Shown: positions 37,570 to 50,014, counted from the stretch's first letter. The stretch is DNA of 64,000 nt from Mytilus californianus (GCF_021869535.1 NW_026262734.1:75888339-75952338); one strand, 5' to 3'. Numbers and translations: made by a program. The notes: generated by a model from the letters alone, not told the origin.

Positions 37570-37641
37570 CGATCATGTTTGTGTTTCTTACTCTTGTGCT
37601 TCTTTCTCTCTCTCCGACTTTCTCTGTCTGAACTATCTTCC
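37570..37641 (-). CDS. Srrm234: Srrm234 exon: charged Glu/Arg/Lys/His-rich segment
   Basis: Acceptor ATCTTTCAG, then 72 nt encoding 'EDSSDRESRRERKKHKSKKH' and KHD, then donor CG|GTACGTG. It corresponds in position and style to SRRM2 text after its Lys run ('RRSESSSPRRERKKSSKKKKH'-like order: Ser/acid, then RRERKK, then SKKH). Symmetric phase. Confidence 0.85.
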
Positions 37642-38087
37642 CTGAAAGATAGAAAAGAGTGGTTAGAACACTTAAGATGTTGTCATAAATTAGTTAATAT
37701 CATATTAAAACAAGAATAGGCTCATTGTTGTGCAAAGCCTACACCCAATCATAATTCACAGTATCAGGAAACTGCAAGTTGGTGTCTAATTGATCCGAAA
37801 AGTGCTCACATGTTACAGCCAAGTTGCTGACTTAAATATGGGATCATTCTGTTTTGTAGTACTAAAGAAATGTGTGACAATCTATTCTTTTATACATTCG
37901 GCATATATCGAAAATTAAATGTATCATCAAACAAGAAGTAGGCGTCTGACAAATCTGAAAAGTGCTCAACATTTTCAAGCTGCTGACCAAAGATGAAGTC
38001 ATTCTGTACAGTAGTAGCTAATAGAAATGTGACAGAAATATTTGTTTGATGATCGGATGTTGCAACTGACAAAGGATAAGGTCAATG

Positions 38088-40071
38088 CAGGGATGTCATT
38101 AGAAGCCGTAACCGGCGAATTCCGCCGGTTACTTCTGCTTTGGCGCCGGCTACTTCAAAATTGTCAAAAATAATATTTTCACAAAGTTTTCATTTTTTAC
38201 CAAGTCGATGAAACATTGATAATTAAAGAAATTCAGACATAAACGATTCATTTTCTGAAGAACAGAGATTTAAGCATTGACTTTACAGTGTGAAGCAGAT
38301 TTATTAAAAAAAAAGACAACTTTTTTCACTTCATGCACTTCCGGTACTTGTTACACGAGATCGTACATCAATCTAACTTTCGGCGACAAAATAAGTTTGT
38401 TACTTCATTTGAACGTGATAAAAATTCAGTAAATGTTTAATCCATTTATTGCATTAAAAACGTTATATTCCTTTCCAAATAGCTTGTCAACCATCGTTTA
38501 TTTTTGTAAATTTTCTTCGTCCGCCATTAACTGTTTACTAACTACGGATCGGAAACGGACCAGCTATGACCAAAATCCGTATTTTTACAATAATAACTAC
38601 AAACGCATGAATGGAACAGCTGACAAGGAAATTGGTCCCAAATGGAAAAATTACGCATTCCACACACATTAACAGACTTTTTGTTAGATTTACTTGATTA
38701 ATGTATACAATTCCATATATATGGATTGTTTCAAAATATTTAATTAAACTTGCTTAATTAACTCTGGGACTATATATATATATATATAAATACTAATATC
38801 AATATATATGGCCCAGCTTAACTTTGTATATCATAAGTTGAGAAACACTGAATTTCATAAACATGATAAACAAGATAGTTTTTTATTTGAGTTGTAATTT
38901 ATATATTATATATTATAATTTCTTTATCTTTTTAATGCTAGATATTTAGTTGGTAGTTTCTCACAAGAACCTAAACTTAAACAACTTTGAATTTGAACTT
39001 TTTTTACTTTAATTGTATACTCAGATATGAATTGAACAATATAAAAAGAACATTATTTACATATGACCCTTTGTACTATAGGTAGTAAAAACCAAACATT
39101 GTAGCACAGTGTGCAAAGGAGCACTTTTCTTTCAAATCTCACTACTTCTCCCTATCAGTTTCAAAAAGAGAAGTCACTTCTCCCTATGATTCTGAAGTAG
39201 TGTGAGCCCTGCATTATGCATTTAAGGATGTACTTAGGTCAGGTTTTGGAATTTCTGTCAGATGTTTGGACTCTGGTCTTTTCCTACTATACAGGGTAAA
39301 ATATTTTGCCCAATGACCCCCATTTTTCTTTTCATATATAATACTTCAATTAATAACTCATAAAAGGTCATACACCAAAATTTAAGCAGATTGTAGATTT
39401 CTTCTCTTTCCATTAGTTTGCTTCTTAACTTAAATGCTCTTAAAGTCTTCCGACTTATAGTATCAATTTTGAATTCTACATTTTTCTAATTTCACCAAAG
39501 TACATCCTTAAAGACTCACCTTTTTGCCTGCAACAGTCCAATTCATTGTAATAAGTATGTGAAATTATTAATACTGAGAAATAAAAAAAATGTTGTCTAT
39601 GGGTTTTAATTATTAGAATAATTGCATGTCTACAGTTAAACTAAAAATATTTTCAACTAATAAGATCAAATTTGAATCTTTTCCTGAATGATCACCATGT
39701 CTTACAGAGTCATCCTTCATCATTTTCCTCAAACAACTTCAACTACTTGTTAGCTGAAAGTCTTGATATAGTGATAATAATATTTATGTGATCAACTTTA
39801 TAGAAAATATGACCATCTTGCTGCTCATTTACCTTATCATCATTAAAAAATGGTGTTTGATTAGGACTAAATTAGAGTTCAGGAGCCCCCCAGAATGCAG
39901 GATTTTTGCACCATTTTAGAAAAAAATTCTGGGGGCCTTAAGCGGCCCCCATACCCCTCGCTGTGATGGGCGACGAGCTTGCTCGTCGCACCGGACGTCT
40001 ACGACGTCCGCAATCCTTGCCTGCTACTTTAATTATTTATCCTGCTACTTCAAAACCTAGTGACATCCCTG
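38088..40071. mobile_element. hAT-like transposon remnant, 1.98 kb, 5-bp duplication
   Basis: Ends CAGGGATGTCATTAG and (inverted) CTAGTGACATCCCTG, flanked by exact caatg at 38083-38087 and 40072-40076. The interior has no intact transposase; a 79-codon frame at 38433-38672 is not recognised. GC-rich hairpin text at 39880-40010 ('cgacgagcttgctcgtcg') and a nested MITE (39230-39512) are inside. Confidence 0.8.
39230..39512. mobile_element. MITE nested in the hAT-like element
   Basis: Inverted ends 'ttaaggatgtacttaggt' (left) and 'accaaagtacatccttaa' (right); AT-rich, non-coding interior. Confidence 0.65.
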
Positions 40072-40563
40072 CAATGCAATATAATATCAATCAACAGTGA
40101 TTTTATAACAAAAAATATTCATTAATCATTACTGGTCTACTCATTTCAGTATTTTGTAATGTGAAATTCTGTAAATATCCAACAAATATAATATGCATTC
40201 AAAAGTACAGAATAAGATCACCTCACATTAGTTATATACTCTTAAATAACATTAAACATCATTTGATGGTATAAACAATGTAAACTTCTATTATCAAAAT
40301 AGGATACAATGTTTACTTAATAGAATCCTAATGATAGATATCAAGTTTTTTAAAGGATTAGTTTTAAACTTTCATCAGGGGATTAAGTTGTTTGACAATG
40401 TAAAATAACATGATACATTGTTTTATGTTAGGAAAATGGGTTCAAAGTCTCAAATGGCTGTGTTGCAATATTTGTAACTAATAAATGTAGAATGGTTGAC
40501 AAGTATTCAATGTTTCGTTTGATAAAATTGAGTATGGGAATATAAACTTGTATATAACCAAAC

Positions 40564-40638
40564 CTTGATTTTGTTTTCTTCTTTTTCTTTGGTGTGGGGG
40601 AAACAGATCTTTCCGATGAACTAGAATCTCTAACAATT
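40564..40638 (-). CDS. Srrm234: Srrm234 exon: conserved 'VRDSSSS...SPTPKKKKK' block
   Basis: Acceptor TTTTCATTTCAG, then 75 nt encoding IV-RDSSSSERSVSPTPKKKKK-TKS, then donor AG|GTTTGG. SRRM2 has 'YSLVRESSSSRSPTPKQKKK' right after the 'FGISDSYVDGSS' block, so both identity and order are conserved, and the split codon GC|A from the preceding exon gives Ala in register. This is one of the best homology-supported junctions in the gene. Confidence 0.93.
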
Positions 40639-41099
40639 CTGAAATGAAAAACACATAATTTGAATATTTCAAAAGAAATTTCATATATATGAGTCAAATA
40701 CCGATAATTGTACATATTCTATTTTTTTTAAAGATTTTCTACTCAGGAAGCTGGTTACCTAAGCTATATTTGACAAAACCTTTCAGAATTTTAGGTCCTC
40801 AATGCTCTTCAACTGTGTAATTTATTTGGCCTTTAAGGAGAAACTTTTAGGCCTGGTATATATGATGAGTTTATTTTCCTTATCAAATGAAATTATTTAT
40901 TATAAAATATTATCCTGTGACCATTTACTCAAACAATTATTAATTATTGGAACCTTTTGTCAACAAAACATTACATCAATTTGTAAGATTTTTTTTAATC
41001 CGACCTCCTGTTGTCAGAGTGTATTATATATTGAATGAATCTGGTTGATGAATATTTCATCTCCTTTGTTCTCTTAAATCAAGTTAACGATTTTAATAA

Positions 41100-41364
41100 T
41101 TAAAATTTCCGATCGACAATCCATATATAACAGAAAAGTACAGAAAATAATTCAACTCCACTTGTTGATTGAACTTCGTAACTGGAAATTTGTATTGTTG
41201 AAATTAGTAAGCACACAGAGCTATTTCTGCTCAAAAACTGTCTTTCCATATCAAACACCTTAGGTTTTATAAATAAAAGTAGATATGATGTTAACATCAA
41301 TGAAACAGCAATCCAACAGCACACAATTCTGCTCAGAAATGTCCTTCTATTTTTCTCTGTCAAC
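41100..41364 (-). CDS. Possible exon for a membrane protein inside the Srrm234 intron
   Basis: Minus-strand reading from a possible acceptor (TTAAAACAG ending 41365) is open for 87 codons to TAA. It starts 'TEKNRRTFLSRIVCCWIAV', contains one hydrophobic segment of about 22 residues ('CCWIAVSLMLTSYLLLFI'), then 'KPKVFDMERQF' and NSSVC (a possible N-glycosylation site next to a Cys). The layout, basic N-terminus, membrane segment, then a Cys-containing loop start, recalls the first half of BK-channel beta subunits (KCNMB). The second half of the family is not seen. It may be one exon of a nested gene or a fragment. Low confidence. Confidence 0.25.
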
Positions 41365-42644
41365 CTGTTTTAATATGAGCTGCGTCGGATAAAAATTGAC
41401 CTTATGCAAATGAATATCAATACATCTGTTCACTTATTTCAGGTTGAAAAAATCTCTATGCAAGGACTGTAAATTTTTGAAAATTGAGTTGCTATAAAAA
41501 CCCTACAAAACAGACCCAAATTCATCTTTTATTTCGTATTTGAATGTTCCAAAATCAATCAAAGTCATATATAATACATATAACAATTATATAAACTGCA
41601 CTGATTACAGACTCCTGGCATCAAGTATACGGCAGGACTAAATATGCATGTTATGATGTAGGTTATCCCTCCCCCTTTACCTGAGAAAGTAGTGTGACAA
41701 TAAAGCAATGTAATGAATTTCGGAAATTATGACCCAAAATTTGTATAATATTTGCTGTTACTCTACCATATCCCATAAAGAATATTTCAGAAGCATTTCA
41801 TCACAAATTAATGAAATTTCATTTAGAAAAGGCAAGAACAGCTATTAGTTCTTTAAATTTCTTTCCAGTCTGTATGAACTTTTTTAAGACTCTTTGGCAA
41901 ATGCTGCATTGGAATCTTGCTTCAACTTAAGCCTTCAAATCAATACAAATGGTTTAGCGCATAAAGTTAGAAACGTATCAATCTTATTCAATTATTACAT
42001 GCAGTTTAAGCAGATTGTTTTCCCCAAGTAGTGCAGCAAATCCCCGTTTCTGATACCAATTTGTCAATGTCACAATAAAACCGATTGCTAAAAAGACCAA
42101 CTTATGATTTAAAAACTTTCCAAACTCCATTTTGACAAACTCCATCAATCAAAGTTTTAGTTTGTAAATCAGACACGTTTGGTTAATGCTATTAATCTAC
42201 TGGTTAAACTGTAGAGTTGATTGTACTTGATTAAAAAGATACATATCCATTTTTTAATATGATAGATTACTTTACATGCAGTGTGAACAACAAATGTGTG
42301 AACAATGTTAAAATAGACAAATTTCTTGTTCTTTCTATGAATGAATTACATCAGTTGACTCAGGTCCATCAAAATAAATGACCTATATGAACAATTGACT
42401 CTTATTGATATATAATAACATAAGCATCAGAAATGCATGGGAAAATGCACAAATGTTAAAGTCGACAATGGAATGCACTGGCATTTAATTTTTGTCCTAA
42501 CTCGGTTACTGCTTCCAGTAATAGAAGGCACATTCTAACACAGCTTCTAAGTATTCCAATTTCGCTTCTTATTGGTTTACTTGTATGTATTGTAATATGA
42601 TAATGGTTAAAGATGATTAGGATAGATTAGGAACGACTGAAAAT

Positions 42645-43285
42645 AATATAAGGCACTCAGGATTCCTCCACTTTGTTACAGGTATTCAGGCTTACTCCAC
42701 TTTCCTACAGGCACTCAGGCTTCCTCCACCAATAAAAACTACAGGCACTCAGGCTTCCTCCACCAATAAAAGCTACAGGCACTCAGGCTTCCTCCACTTT
42801 ACTACAGGCTCTTAGGCTTCCTCCACCAATAAAAACTACAGGCACTCAAGATTCCTCAACTTTCCTACAGGCACTCAGGCTTCCTCCTCCAATAAAAACT
42901 ACAGGCACTCAGGCTTCCTCCACCAATAAAACTACAGGCACTCAGGCTTCCTCCACCAATAAAACTACAGGCACTCAGGCTTCCTCCACTTTCCTACAGG
43001 CACTCAGGCTTCCTCCACCAATAAAAACTACAGGCACTCAGGCTTCCTCCACTTTCCTACAGGCACTCAGGCTTCCTCCACCAATAAAAACTACAGGCAC
43101 TCAGTCTTCCTCCACTTTCCTACAGGCACTCAGGCTTCCTCCACCAATAAAAACTACAGGCACTCAGGCTTCCTCCACTTTCCTACAGGCACCCAGGCTT
43201 CCTCCACCAATAAAAACTACAGGCACTCAAGCTTCTTCCACTTTCCTTCAGGCACTCAGGCTTCCTCCACCAATAAAACCTAACT
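42645..43285. repeat. Minisatellite of 29- and 34-bp units, derived from the SINE body
   Basis: About 20 units of 'ggcactcaggcttcctccac' followed either by 'caataaaaactaca' or by 'tttcctaca', often alternating. The long unit matches the inverted SINE body (9300-9335) over about 32 bp. Confidence 0.9.
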
Positions 43286-43324
43286 TATTCGAAATCTCTT
43301 CACTTTTTCTTGTTCTGCTTCATT

Positions 43325-43405
43325 GGTTGATTAAATGTTGGTTGGTATTAATGCCACTTTCAGCAGTATTGGCTATTTCACGGTGACAAACATAATTTCG
43401 TAGTA
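43325..43405 (+). mobile_element. SINE body fragment
   Basis: 'gttggttggtattaatgcca' then 'ttggctatttcacggtgac' matches the SINE at 9236-9482 (same plus-strand orientation as the text there). Confidence 0.65.
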
Positions 43406-43679
43406 ACCTTATTGAGTAAACATGCTGCTTAATTCTATATCTATCATTTTTATTCTGAGTCGATAAAATAATGCTTGTTTCAGTCAATTGAGGTATCCTG
43501 CATTTTTTGTTTACATTTCTACAAACAGAAACAGAACAAGAAATGATTGTAACAGGATGCTGTTACGAAGTCTCCCAAACGAAGCTCCCATAATTCGTAA
43601 TTCCCAGGGTCGCCTGACATTGGGCAATGTCCAGTGAAAATTGGTTTGGTCCAGTAAAGTTATATGCATTAGTGATGCC

Positions 43680-45325
43680 TGGGGACTAACCTTGTATATC
43701 ATTCAAATCATCTTGGCATGACAAACCAGAATATATATGGTTTAGCGGTGGGGATCTCGACCATTTACAAGATATTAGAACTTTCTTAAATGGCAGGGGG
43801 TGGGGGTGACCCCTGGAGACTAACCCTGTATTTCATTTGATGTGCTTTATCATGACAAACCAGAATATATATGGTTTAGGGGTGGGGATCTCGACCATTT
43901 ACAAGATATTAGAACTTTCTCAAATGGCAAGGGGTGGGGGTGACCGCTGGGGACTAACCCTGTATAACATTTGATGTGCTTTATCATGACAAACCAGAAT
44001 ATATATGGTTTAGGGGTGGGGATCTCGACCATTTACAAGATATTAGAACTTTCTCAAATGGCAGGGGGTCGGGATGACCCCTGGGGACTTACCCTGTATA
44101 TCATTCAAACCATCTCAGCATGACAAACCAGAATATATATGGTTTAGGGGTGGGGATCTTGACCACTTAGAAGATATTAGAACTTTCTTAAATGGCAGGG
44201 GGTGGGGGTGACCCCTGGGGACTTACCCTGTATAACATTTGATGTGCTTTATCATAACAAACCAGAATATATATGGTTTAGGGGTGGGGATCTCGACCAT
44301 TTACAAGATATTAGAACTTTCTCAAATGGCAGGGGATCGGGATGACCCCTGGGGACTAACCCTGTATATCATTCAAACCATCTTAGCAAAACAAACCAGA
44401 ATATATATGGTTTAGGGGTGGGGATCTTGACAACTTAGAAGATATTAGAACTTTCTTAAATGGCAGGGGGTGGGGGTGACCCCTGGGGACTAACCCTGTA
44501 TTACATTTGATGTGCTTTATCATGACAAACCAGAATATATATGGTTTAGGGGTGGGGATCTCGACCATTTACAAGATATTAGAACTTTCTCAAATGACAG
44601 GGGGTGGGGATGACCCCTGGGGACTAACCCTGTATATCATTCAAACCATCTTAGCATGACAAACCAGAATATATATGGTTTAGGGGTGGGGATCTTGACC
44701 ACTTTCAAGATATTAGATCTTTCTTAAATGGCAGGGGGTGGGGGTAACCCCTGGGGACTAACCCTGTATTTCATTTGATGTGCTTTATCATGACAAACCA
44801 GAATATATATGGTTTAGGGGTGGGGATCTCGACCATTTACAAGATATTAGAACTTTCTCAAATGGCAGGGGATCGGGATGACCCCTGGGGACTAACCCTG
44901 TATATCATTCAAACCATCTTAGCATGACAAACCAGAATATATATGGTTTAGGGGTGGGGATCTTGACCACTTAGAAGATATTAGAACTTTCTTAAATGGC
45001 AGGGGGTGGGGGTGACCCCTGGGGACTAACCCTGTATTACATTTGATGTGCTTTATCATGACAAACCAGAATATATATGGTTTAGGGGTGGGGATCTCGA
45101 CCATTTACAAGATATTAGAACTTTCTCAAATGACAGGGGGTGGGGATGACCCCTGGGGACTAACCCTGTATAACATTTGATGTGCTTTATCATGACAAAC
45201 CAGAATATATATGGTTTAGGGGTGGGGATCTTGACCACTTACAAGGTATTAGAACTTTCTTAAATGGCAGGGGGTGGGGGTGACCCCTGGGGACTAACCC
45301 TGTATTTCATTTAATGGGCTTTATT
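43680..45325. repeat. Satellite array, 134-bp unit, about 12 copies
   Basis: Exact 134-bp spacing of 'gacaaaccagaatatatatg' was checked from 43720 to 44256. Two variants ('tgtgctttatcat' and 'accatcttagcat') alternate, and some blocks recur at 536 bp (four units). Minus-strand frames of about 60 codons in this array are repeat translations that close because 134 is not a multiple of three. Confidence 0.95.
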
Positions 45326-45599
45326 ATTTAGAACATTTTCAATTAAAAAGTTTGTGTCTATCACGAACGGTTTTCAATTTATAATCATTTGAAAATTTTA
45401 AAAAATAAAATCCCATAGGGTTCTATAGTAAAACCCTCTTTTCTTTTTGCCCCTCAAAGTACCCCTTTATAAACCCCATTGCAAAAACAAAACCCTGATT
45501 GCACCACTAGACATGTTAGTCTAACATATTGTGAAACCCTAAGTTAATCCGACTAGCGGTTTTGGAGAACGGGTGCGGACAAGTTCAAATTTAAAAGCG

Positions 45600-45665
45600 G
45601 CGGAAGAAGAAGAAGAAGAAGAAGAAGAAGAAGAAGAAGAAGAAGAAGAATAAGAAGAATAATAA
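45600..45665. repeat. (GAA)n microsatellite
   Basis: About 17 GAA units followed by a short AAT run. On the minus strand this reads poly-Ser/Tyr, a chance frame. Confidence 0.95.
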
Positions 45666-45714
45666 TAATAATAAGAACTGAGCAAAAACAATAAGTCTTC
45701 CCAAACTTCGTTTG

Positions 45715-45905
45715 GGAGACTTAATAAAATGCTCCGCTGGGCGCAGCTTGATACGACCGCAGAGGTCGAACCCTGAACAGTTGGGGCAAGTAGGGACACA
45801 ACATTCAAGCTTGATACAGCTCTGAATTTGGATTGTGATTAAATATTTGACACAGCATAGGTTTCTGACACAGAATGAATGTGGTCTAAGAACTTGAAAA
45901 TTTTT
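45715..45905 (+). repeat. Dispersed element head, copy 1
   Basis: From 'aaaatgctccgctgggcgca' to 'aatttacctatt'. Nearly identical to 53688-53880; a partial third copy is at 46025-46190. Confidence 0.85.
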
Positions 45906-46024
45906 AATTTACCTATTCAAACCATATCATTATTATTTGCTTTTATATATAAATCAGAAATAACCAACTTAAAATGGAAAATTTACAAGAAAAAAAAAAG
46001 GAAAAAAAGGGAAAAAAAAAAAAA

Positions 46025-46190
46025 CTGCTTCGCTGAGTGCAGCATGATACGCCCGCAGAGGTCCAACCCTGAACAGTTGGGGCAAAAATGGACACAATAT
46101 TCAAGCTTGATACAGGTCTGAATTTGGATTGTATTAAATATTTGACATATTATAGGTTTCTGAATAAATGTAGTCAAAGAACTTGAAATT
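46025..46190 (+). repeat. Dispersed element head, partial copy
   Basis: Shares 'cctgaacagttggggcaaaa', 'attcaagcttgatacag' and 'aggtttctgaataaatgtag' with the 45715 and 53688 copies. Confidence 0.8.
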
Positions 46191-46339
46191 GGTTATATGA
46201 ATTGAATTTATATTCAATTAAAGCTTTCTTGCTGTTGTGCAATACACTGTGCTGTTGCGCAATACTTAGTAAATCTGTTGTCAGACTATAAACAATTAAA
46301 GATCAATTAATTCTCAATGTCATATTAGAAATTTATGAA

Positions 46340-46995
46340 AATGTACAGGGAGCTTACATCAATAGATATAAACAATTCACCAAAGTTTCATGAGAATTGC
46401 TGAAGCATTTTTGAGTTATTGTCCAAAAACTGGAAAATCTCCCCTTTTTAATGAATAAAACCCCATAACTCAGAAATTTAAAATGTAAAATTTATAAAAT
46501 TCTAAACGGAGCTTACATCAATAGATATAAACAATTCACCAAAGTTTCATAAGAACTGCTGAAAGCATTTTTGATTTTTTGTCTAAAAACTAATAATCCC
46601 CCTTTTTTTATGAATAAAACCCTGCAACTCGGAAACGTAAAATCTAAAATACATGAAAATCGAAAGGGAGCTCATGTCAATGGATATAAACAATTCACCG
46701 CAATTTCTTGCAAATTGGTGAAAGCATTCTTGAGTTATTGTCCGAAAACTGGAAAATCCCCCTTTTTTTAATGAATAAAACCCCATAACTCAGAAACGTA
46801 AAATCTAAAATTTATAAAAAACGAAAGGGAGCTCACGTCAATAGATATAAACAATTCACCAAAGTTTTATGCAAATTGGTTAAAGCGTTTTTGAGTTAAT
46901 GTCCGACATGTTGACGACGGACGGACAGACGGACGGACGGACGGACGGACAGACGGACAGAGGTATACCATAATACGTCCCGTAAACAGGCATAT
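46340..46995 (+). repeat. Tandem array, about 156-160-bp unit, with (ACGG)n tail
   Basis: Four units share 'atagatataaacaattcacc' and 'ttgagttattgtccaaaaac'. The array ends in 'gttgacgacggacggacaga' with a run of ACGG, then 'atacgtcccgtaaacaggca', a weak hairpin, then 'tataaaaa'. The frames 46571-46771 and 46583-46786 belong to it. Confidence 0.85.
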
Positions 46996-47009
46996 AAAAA
47001 TGATTATTT

Positions 47010-47517
47010 TTGGCCACTTATTCCTAAACGTTTTGGGCAATTACCCCCAAACTCAATTCCAGCTTTCCCTTTGTGATATGGAACCTTGTAGTACAATTTC
47101 AAAAAGATCCATACACTTGCACATAAGTTATTGTCATGAAACTAGAACAATGCTTGTTTTTTGCCCCTTTTTTAGCCCTCTATTCCTAAAATTTTGAGGC
47201 AATTACCCCCAAAATCAATCCCAGCATTCCCTTTGTGATATGGAACCTTGTGGTACAATGTCAGAGAGATCCATACACTAACACACAAGTTATTGTCTGG
47301 AAGTTACAAAAATGCTTATTTCTGGCCCCTAATTCCTTAACCTTGTACCATAACCCCCAAAATCAATCCCAACCTTTCTTTTGTGGTATTGAACCTTATG
47401 GTAAAATTTCATAGAGATCCATTCCCTTAAACTAACGTTATTGTGCGAAAACCAATGTGTCTTCGGACGACGACGTCATACCAATATACGACCGCAAAAA
47501 GTTTTTGCGGTCGTATA
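47010..47517 (+). repeat. Tandem array, about 150-bp unit, closed by a near-perfect palindrome
   Basis: Three units with 'ccctttgtgatatggaacct' and 'agagatccatacac'. The end is 'cttcggacgacgacgtcat' then a 33-nt palindrome (47485-47517: tatacgaccgcaaaaa, g, and its exact complement). A second copy of the element is at 55340-55746. Confidence 0.85.
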
Positions 47518-47519
47518 AA

Positions 47520-50000
47520 AACTGTCACAATATTCAAGACTAGCCAACTACCAACTTTTCCAGATTTCAAATGACGAACTTTTCACATTCTTGATTATAT
47601 ATGGAATTTATTCTAATTGAAAGACAAAAGAAAAAATTCTGATTGAATTATCTGAATGTTGGAATCCATCAAAATTTAAGTGTTCTGCTAAAAGAATTAA
47701 TTTTTCTACAAAAACTAATATATGTTGCATGTTTCATTTTAATACATGACCAAGTAAATGAAGTAAGAGACAGTTATTAGGTTAAGAACAGAAGATATCA
47801 TAGTCTATCTCATTTTCTCCATCAAGGACACGGAAACAACTCGAGTAATCAGATTTAACAACTATGGGCTTGTCTTCATTATTTGTAAAGTTTTTAAAGT
47901 GAATATTTACAATACAGTTTGTCTGTGTACATAATTCAAGGATAACAGATGAATTCCCTTTATTAATCGCTGTTCATACATAAATGATGGAATGTTGGTT
48001 GCAGATAACCAAATTAGACAGATAAATTATTTCAAGTTAATCAAGGAATAAATAAAGTGCAGCTACTACTCAAACACGAAAAATGCTTTTCCCATGTCGC
48101 AAAGATGACACTAGATTATAGGAGAAACACAATTCATTTAAAAATTTGAATGTATCATATTGCTTTCCTTAAATCTAATTTCCGTTATCTTCTTCAATGT
48201 TTTATCAATTCTACTCTAGCTGGACTGGGCTGGACCTTTGATACTGTTCATCTTTTATCAAACCAATAAAATTTTCAATTATTACCAAATCTTCAAAAAC
48301 ATTTCCAAATGCTGGCCAGCTACTTTAAACTCTACAATACTTTATCTGTCAGCAAGACTAAATGATGTCCTGAGTATTCTGATTTTCAATATTGATATTT
48401 TAATGCATGCAAGTTTGACCAATCTGTCATTGCCAAGAATGGAGATAATATACCTATTAAAATAAACTGAAAAGTATCTTTACATATATTAAGTGGGCTT
48501 TTCTAGATGCTTTGGTACACAATTTGTCATAAATAGGTCAATATCCCTAATGCGCCTCAAATTGAGGTACTCACAATATAATACATGAAAAAGATCTTGA
48601 TATTTATGGACAATTTGTTTCAATTTCTAACAAGTGACTGAGCTTAACTGTTTGTGCTGATTTAAAGAGCAGAAGAGGAATAAATGTGTAAAACTATGGA
48701 ATTATAAAGTGAATTCAAAGAACTTATTGTCTGAAAAAAGGGATTTTTTACCTCGAGAAGCCACATCACAAAAGGCTTTTAGAGGTGTGCTAAATTACGG
48801 AAAATTTAATCTTACTTCGTACCCAGAAAATTTAACCACATATATGTGAAAATGTCTCAGCTTCAAAACAAGCCATCATAAATATCCAAATTTATATTGG
48901 TCGAGCGATAGAGTAAAAGGTTACCATTACCGCCTACCTGAAATTAATTGTGCATATTGACCCACATATTTATATTTACTAGTGTAGTCTTGCTTTTCTA
49001 TGATAAAGATTTTGTAAACTGTCTGTGATCTTACCCACTAGATGTCATCATACTTTATCAGTCAAACCTCATGGGTATTTTGTACTATTGTAATTCCTAT
49101 AATAAGTTATTGGAGGAACATATCTATCCATAGCTTCACATCTACATTATCATTTAAAACTCCTCAAATATCAATGTTTGTAATGGCAGCCATAGCTTAA
49201 AATCAGCTTTCCTCTTTTATTTGGTAATTGATACTATGGGTTTTCTATTTTTCGACACTTATTTCTGTAAGTGACTTACTTTTAAATCTTCTAAAACACC
49301 TAACTTTGTAAATTCTAAGTAGAGATAAGATAAAACCATTTTTCACATTTTAATTTATAAAAGTTGATCAATATTAATATCAAAGTAAGTGGTCTATATA
49401 TTCTAATTAGGTCAAACCAGAAATCCCCAAAACAAAAACAGTTTCACTTGCATGTTAAGAACTTGCTACAATCTATACATTAATAAATCTTAAATGATTC
49501 CTTAAAAGCTAATCTTGTGTTTGTAAGAACCTAGACCAGATGTGTTTTGTTTCAGTCTATAAATCATTAATTCTAGTTATGCTGCATTATGGATGTGTAA
49601 TTATCAGCTTACCAAAATAAAATCCATTTCCTACCCCCAAAAAAAAACATTATTTACAACCTAATTTTCACATTTGTTTGATGTATTATAGTCATGTACT
49701 AAACCTATTTTCTTTGGTGTAATTATGGATTTTATGCAAAAATGAAAATCACTTCACATTTTTAATATTATTTGATCATGCTATGTAGTCGGGTGAGTTT
49801 GAGTTCACATCATTAAAGGAATAAAATTCCTGTAAATCTGCTTTCTGAACCTTAAAATTTGTTTGTGTTTAAATTTTTATAAAGCAAAAAGAATATGTAT
49901 ATATCGTATATCCTATATGATTTAACAATTATCTGCTATTTGAATATAGGGAAACTCTTAGATATTTACTCACATTAATGAAAATTCTGCTGCAAACCTA
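47520..50000. other. Srrm234: Srrm234 intron, no further feature
   Basis: AT-rich intron. I see no exon with fitting phase; the 75-codon plus-strand frame at 48238-48465 has no recognisable domain. Confidence 0.45.
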
Positions 50001-50014
50001 TTCCAACAGTTCTT

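Noticed and set aside
37480-37719. Plus-strand frame with Cys/Leu/Phe-rich text
   Set aside because: It is the antisense shadow of Srrm234 exon 37570-37641.
40478-40715. Long minus-strand frames through the 40.56-40.64 kb exon
   Set aside because: Only the 75 nt between acceptor and donor match SRRM text; the rest is intron read-through. The frame MKFLLKYSN is the wrong frame of the same exon.
43850-45238. Four similar minus-strand frames of about 60 codons (MVEIPTPKPYIFW type)
   Set aside because: They are translations of the 134-bp satellite; the unit is not a multiple of three and the frames end with it.
45539-45808. Minus-strand frame with a long Ser run
   Set aside because: The run is the (GAA)n microsatellite read in antisense; no splice context or domain.
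46918-46960. (ACGG)n run as a CRISPR-like or coding repeat
   Set aside because: It is a simple-sequence tail of a tandem-core element; there are no spacers and no frame.
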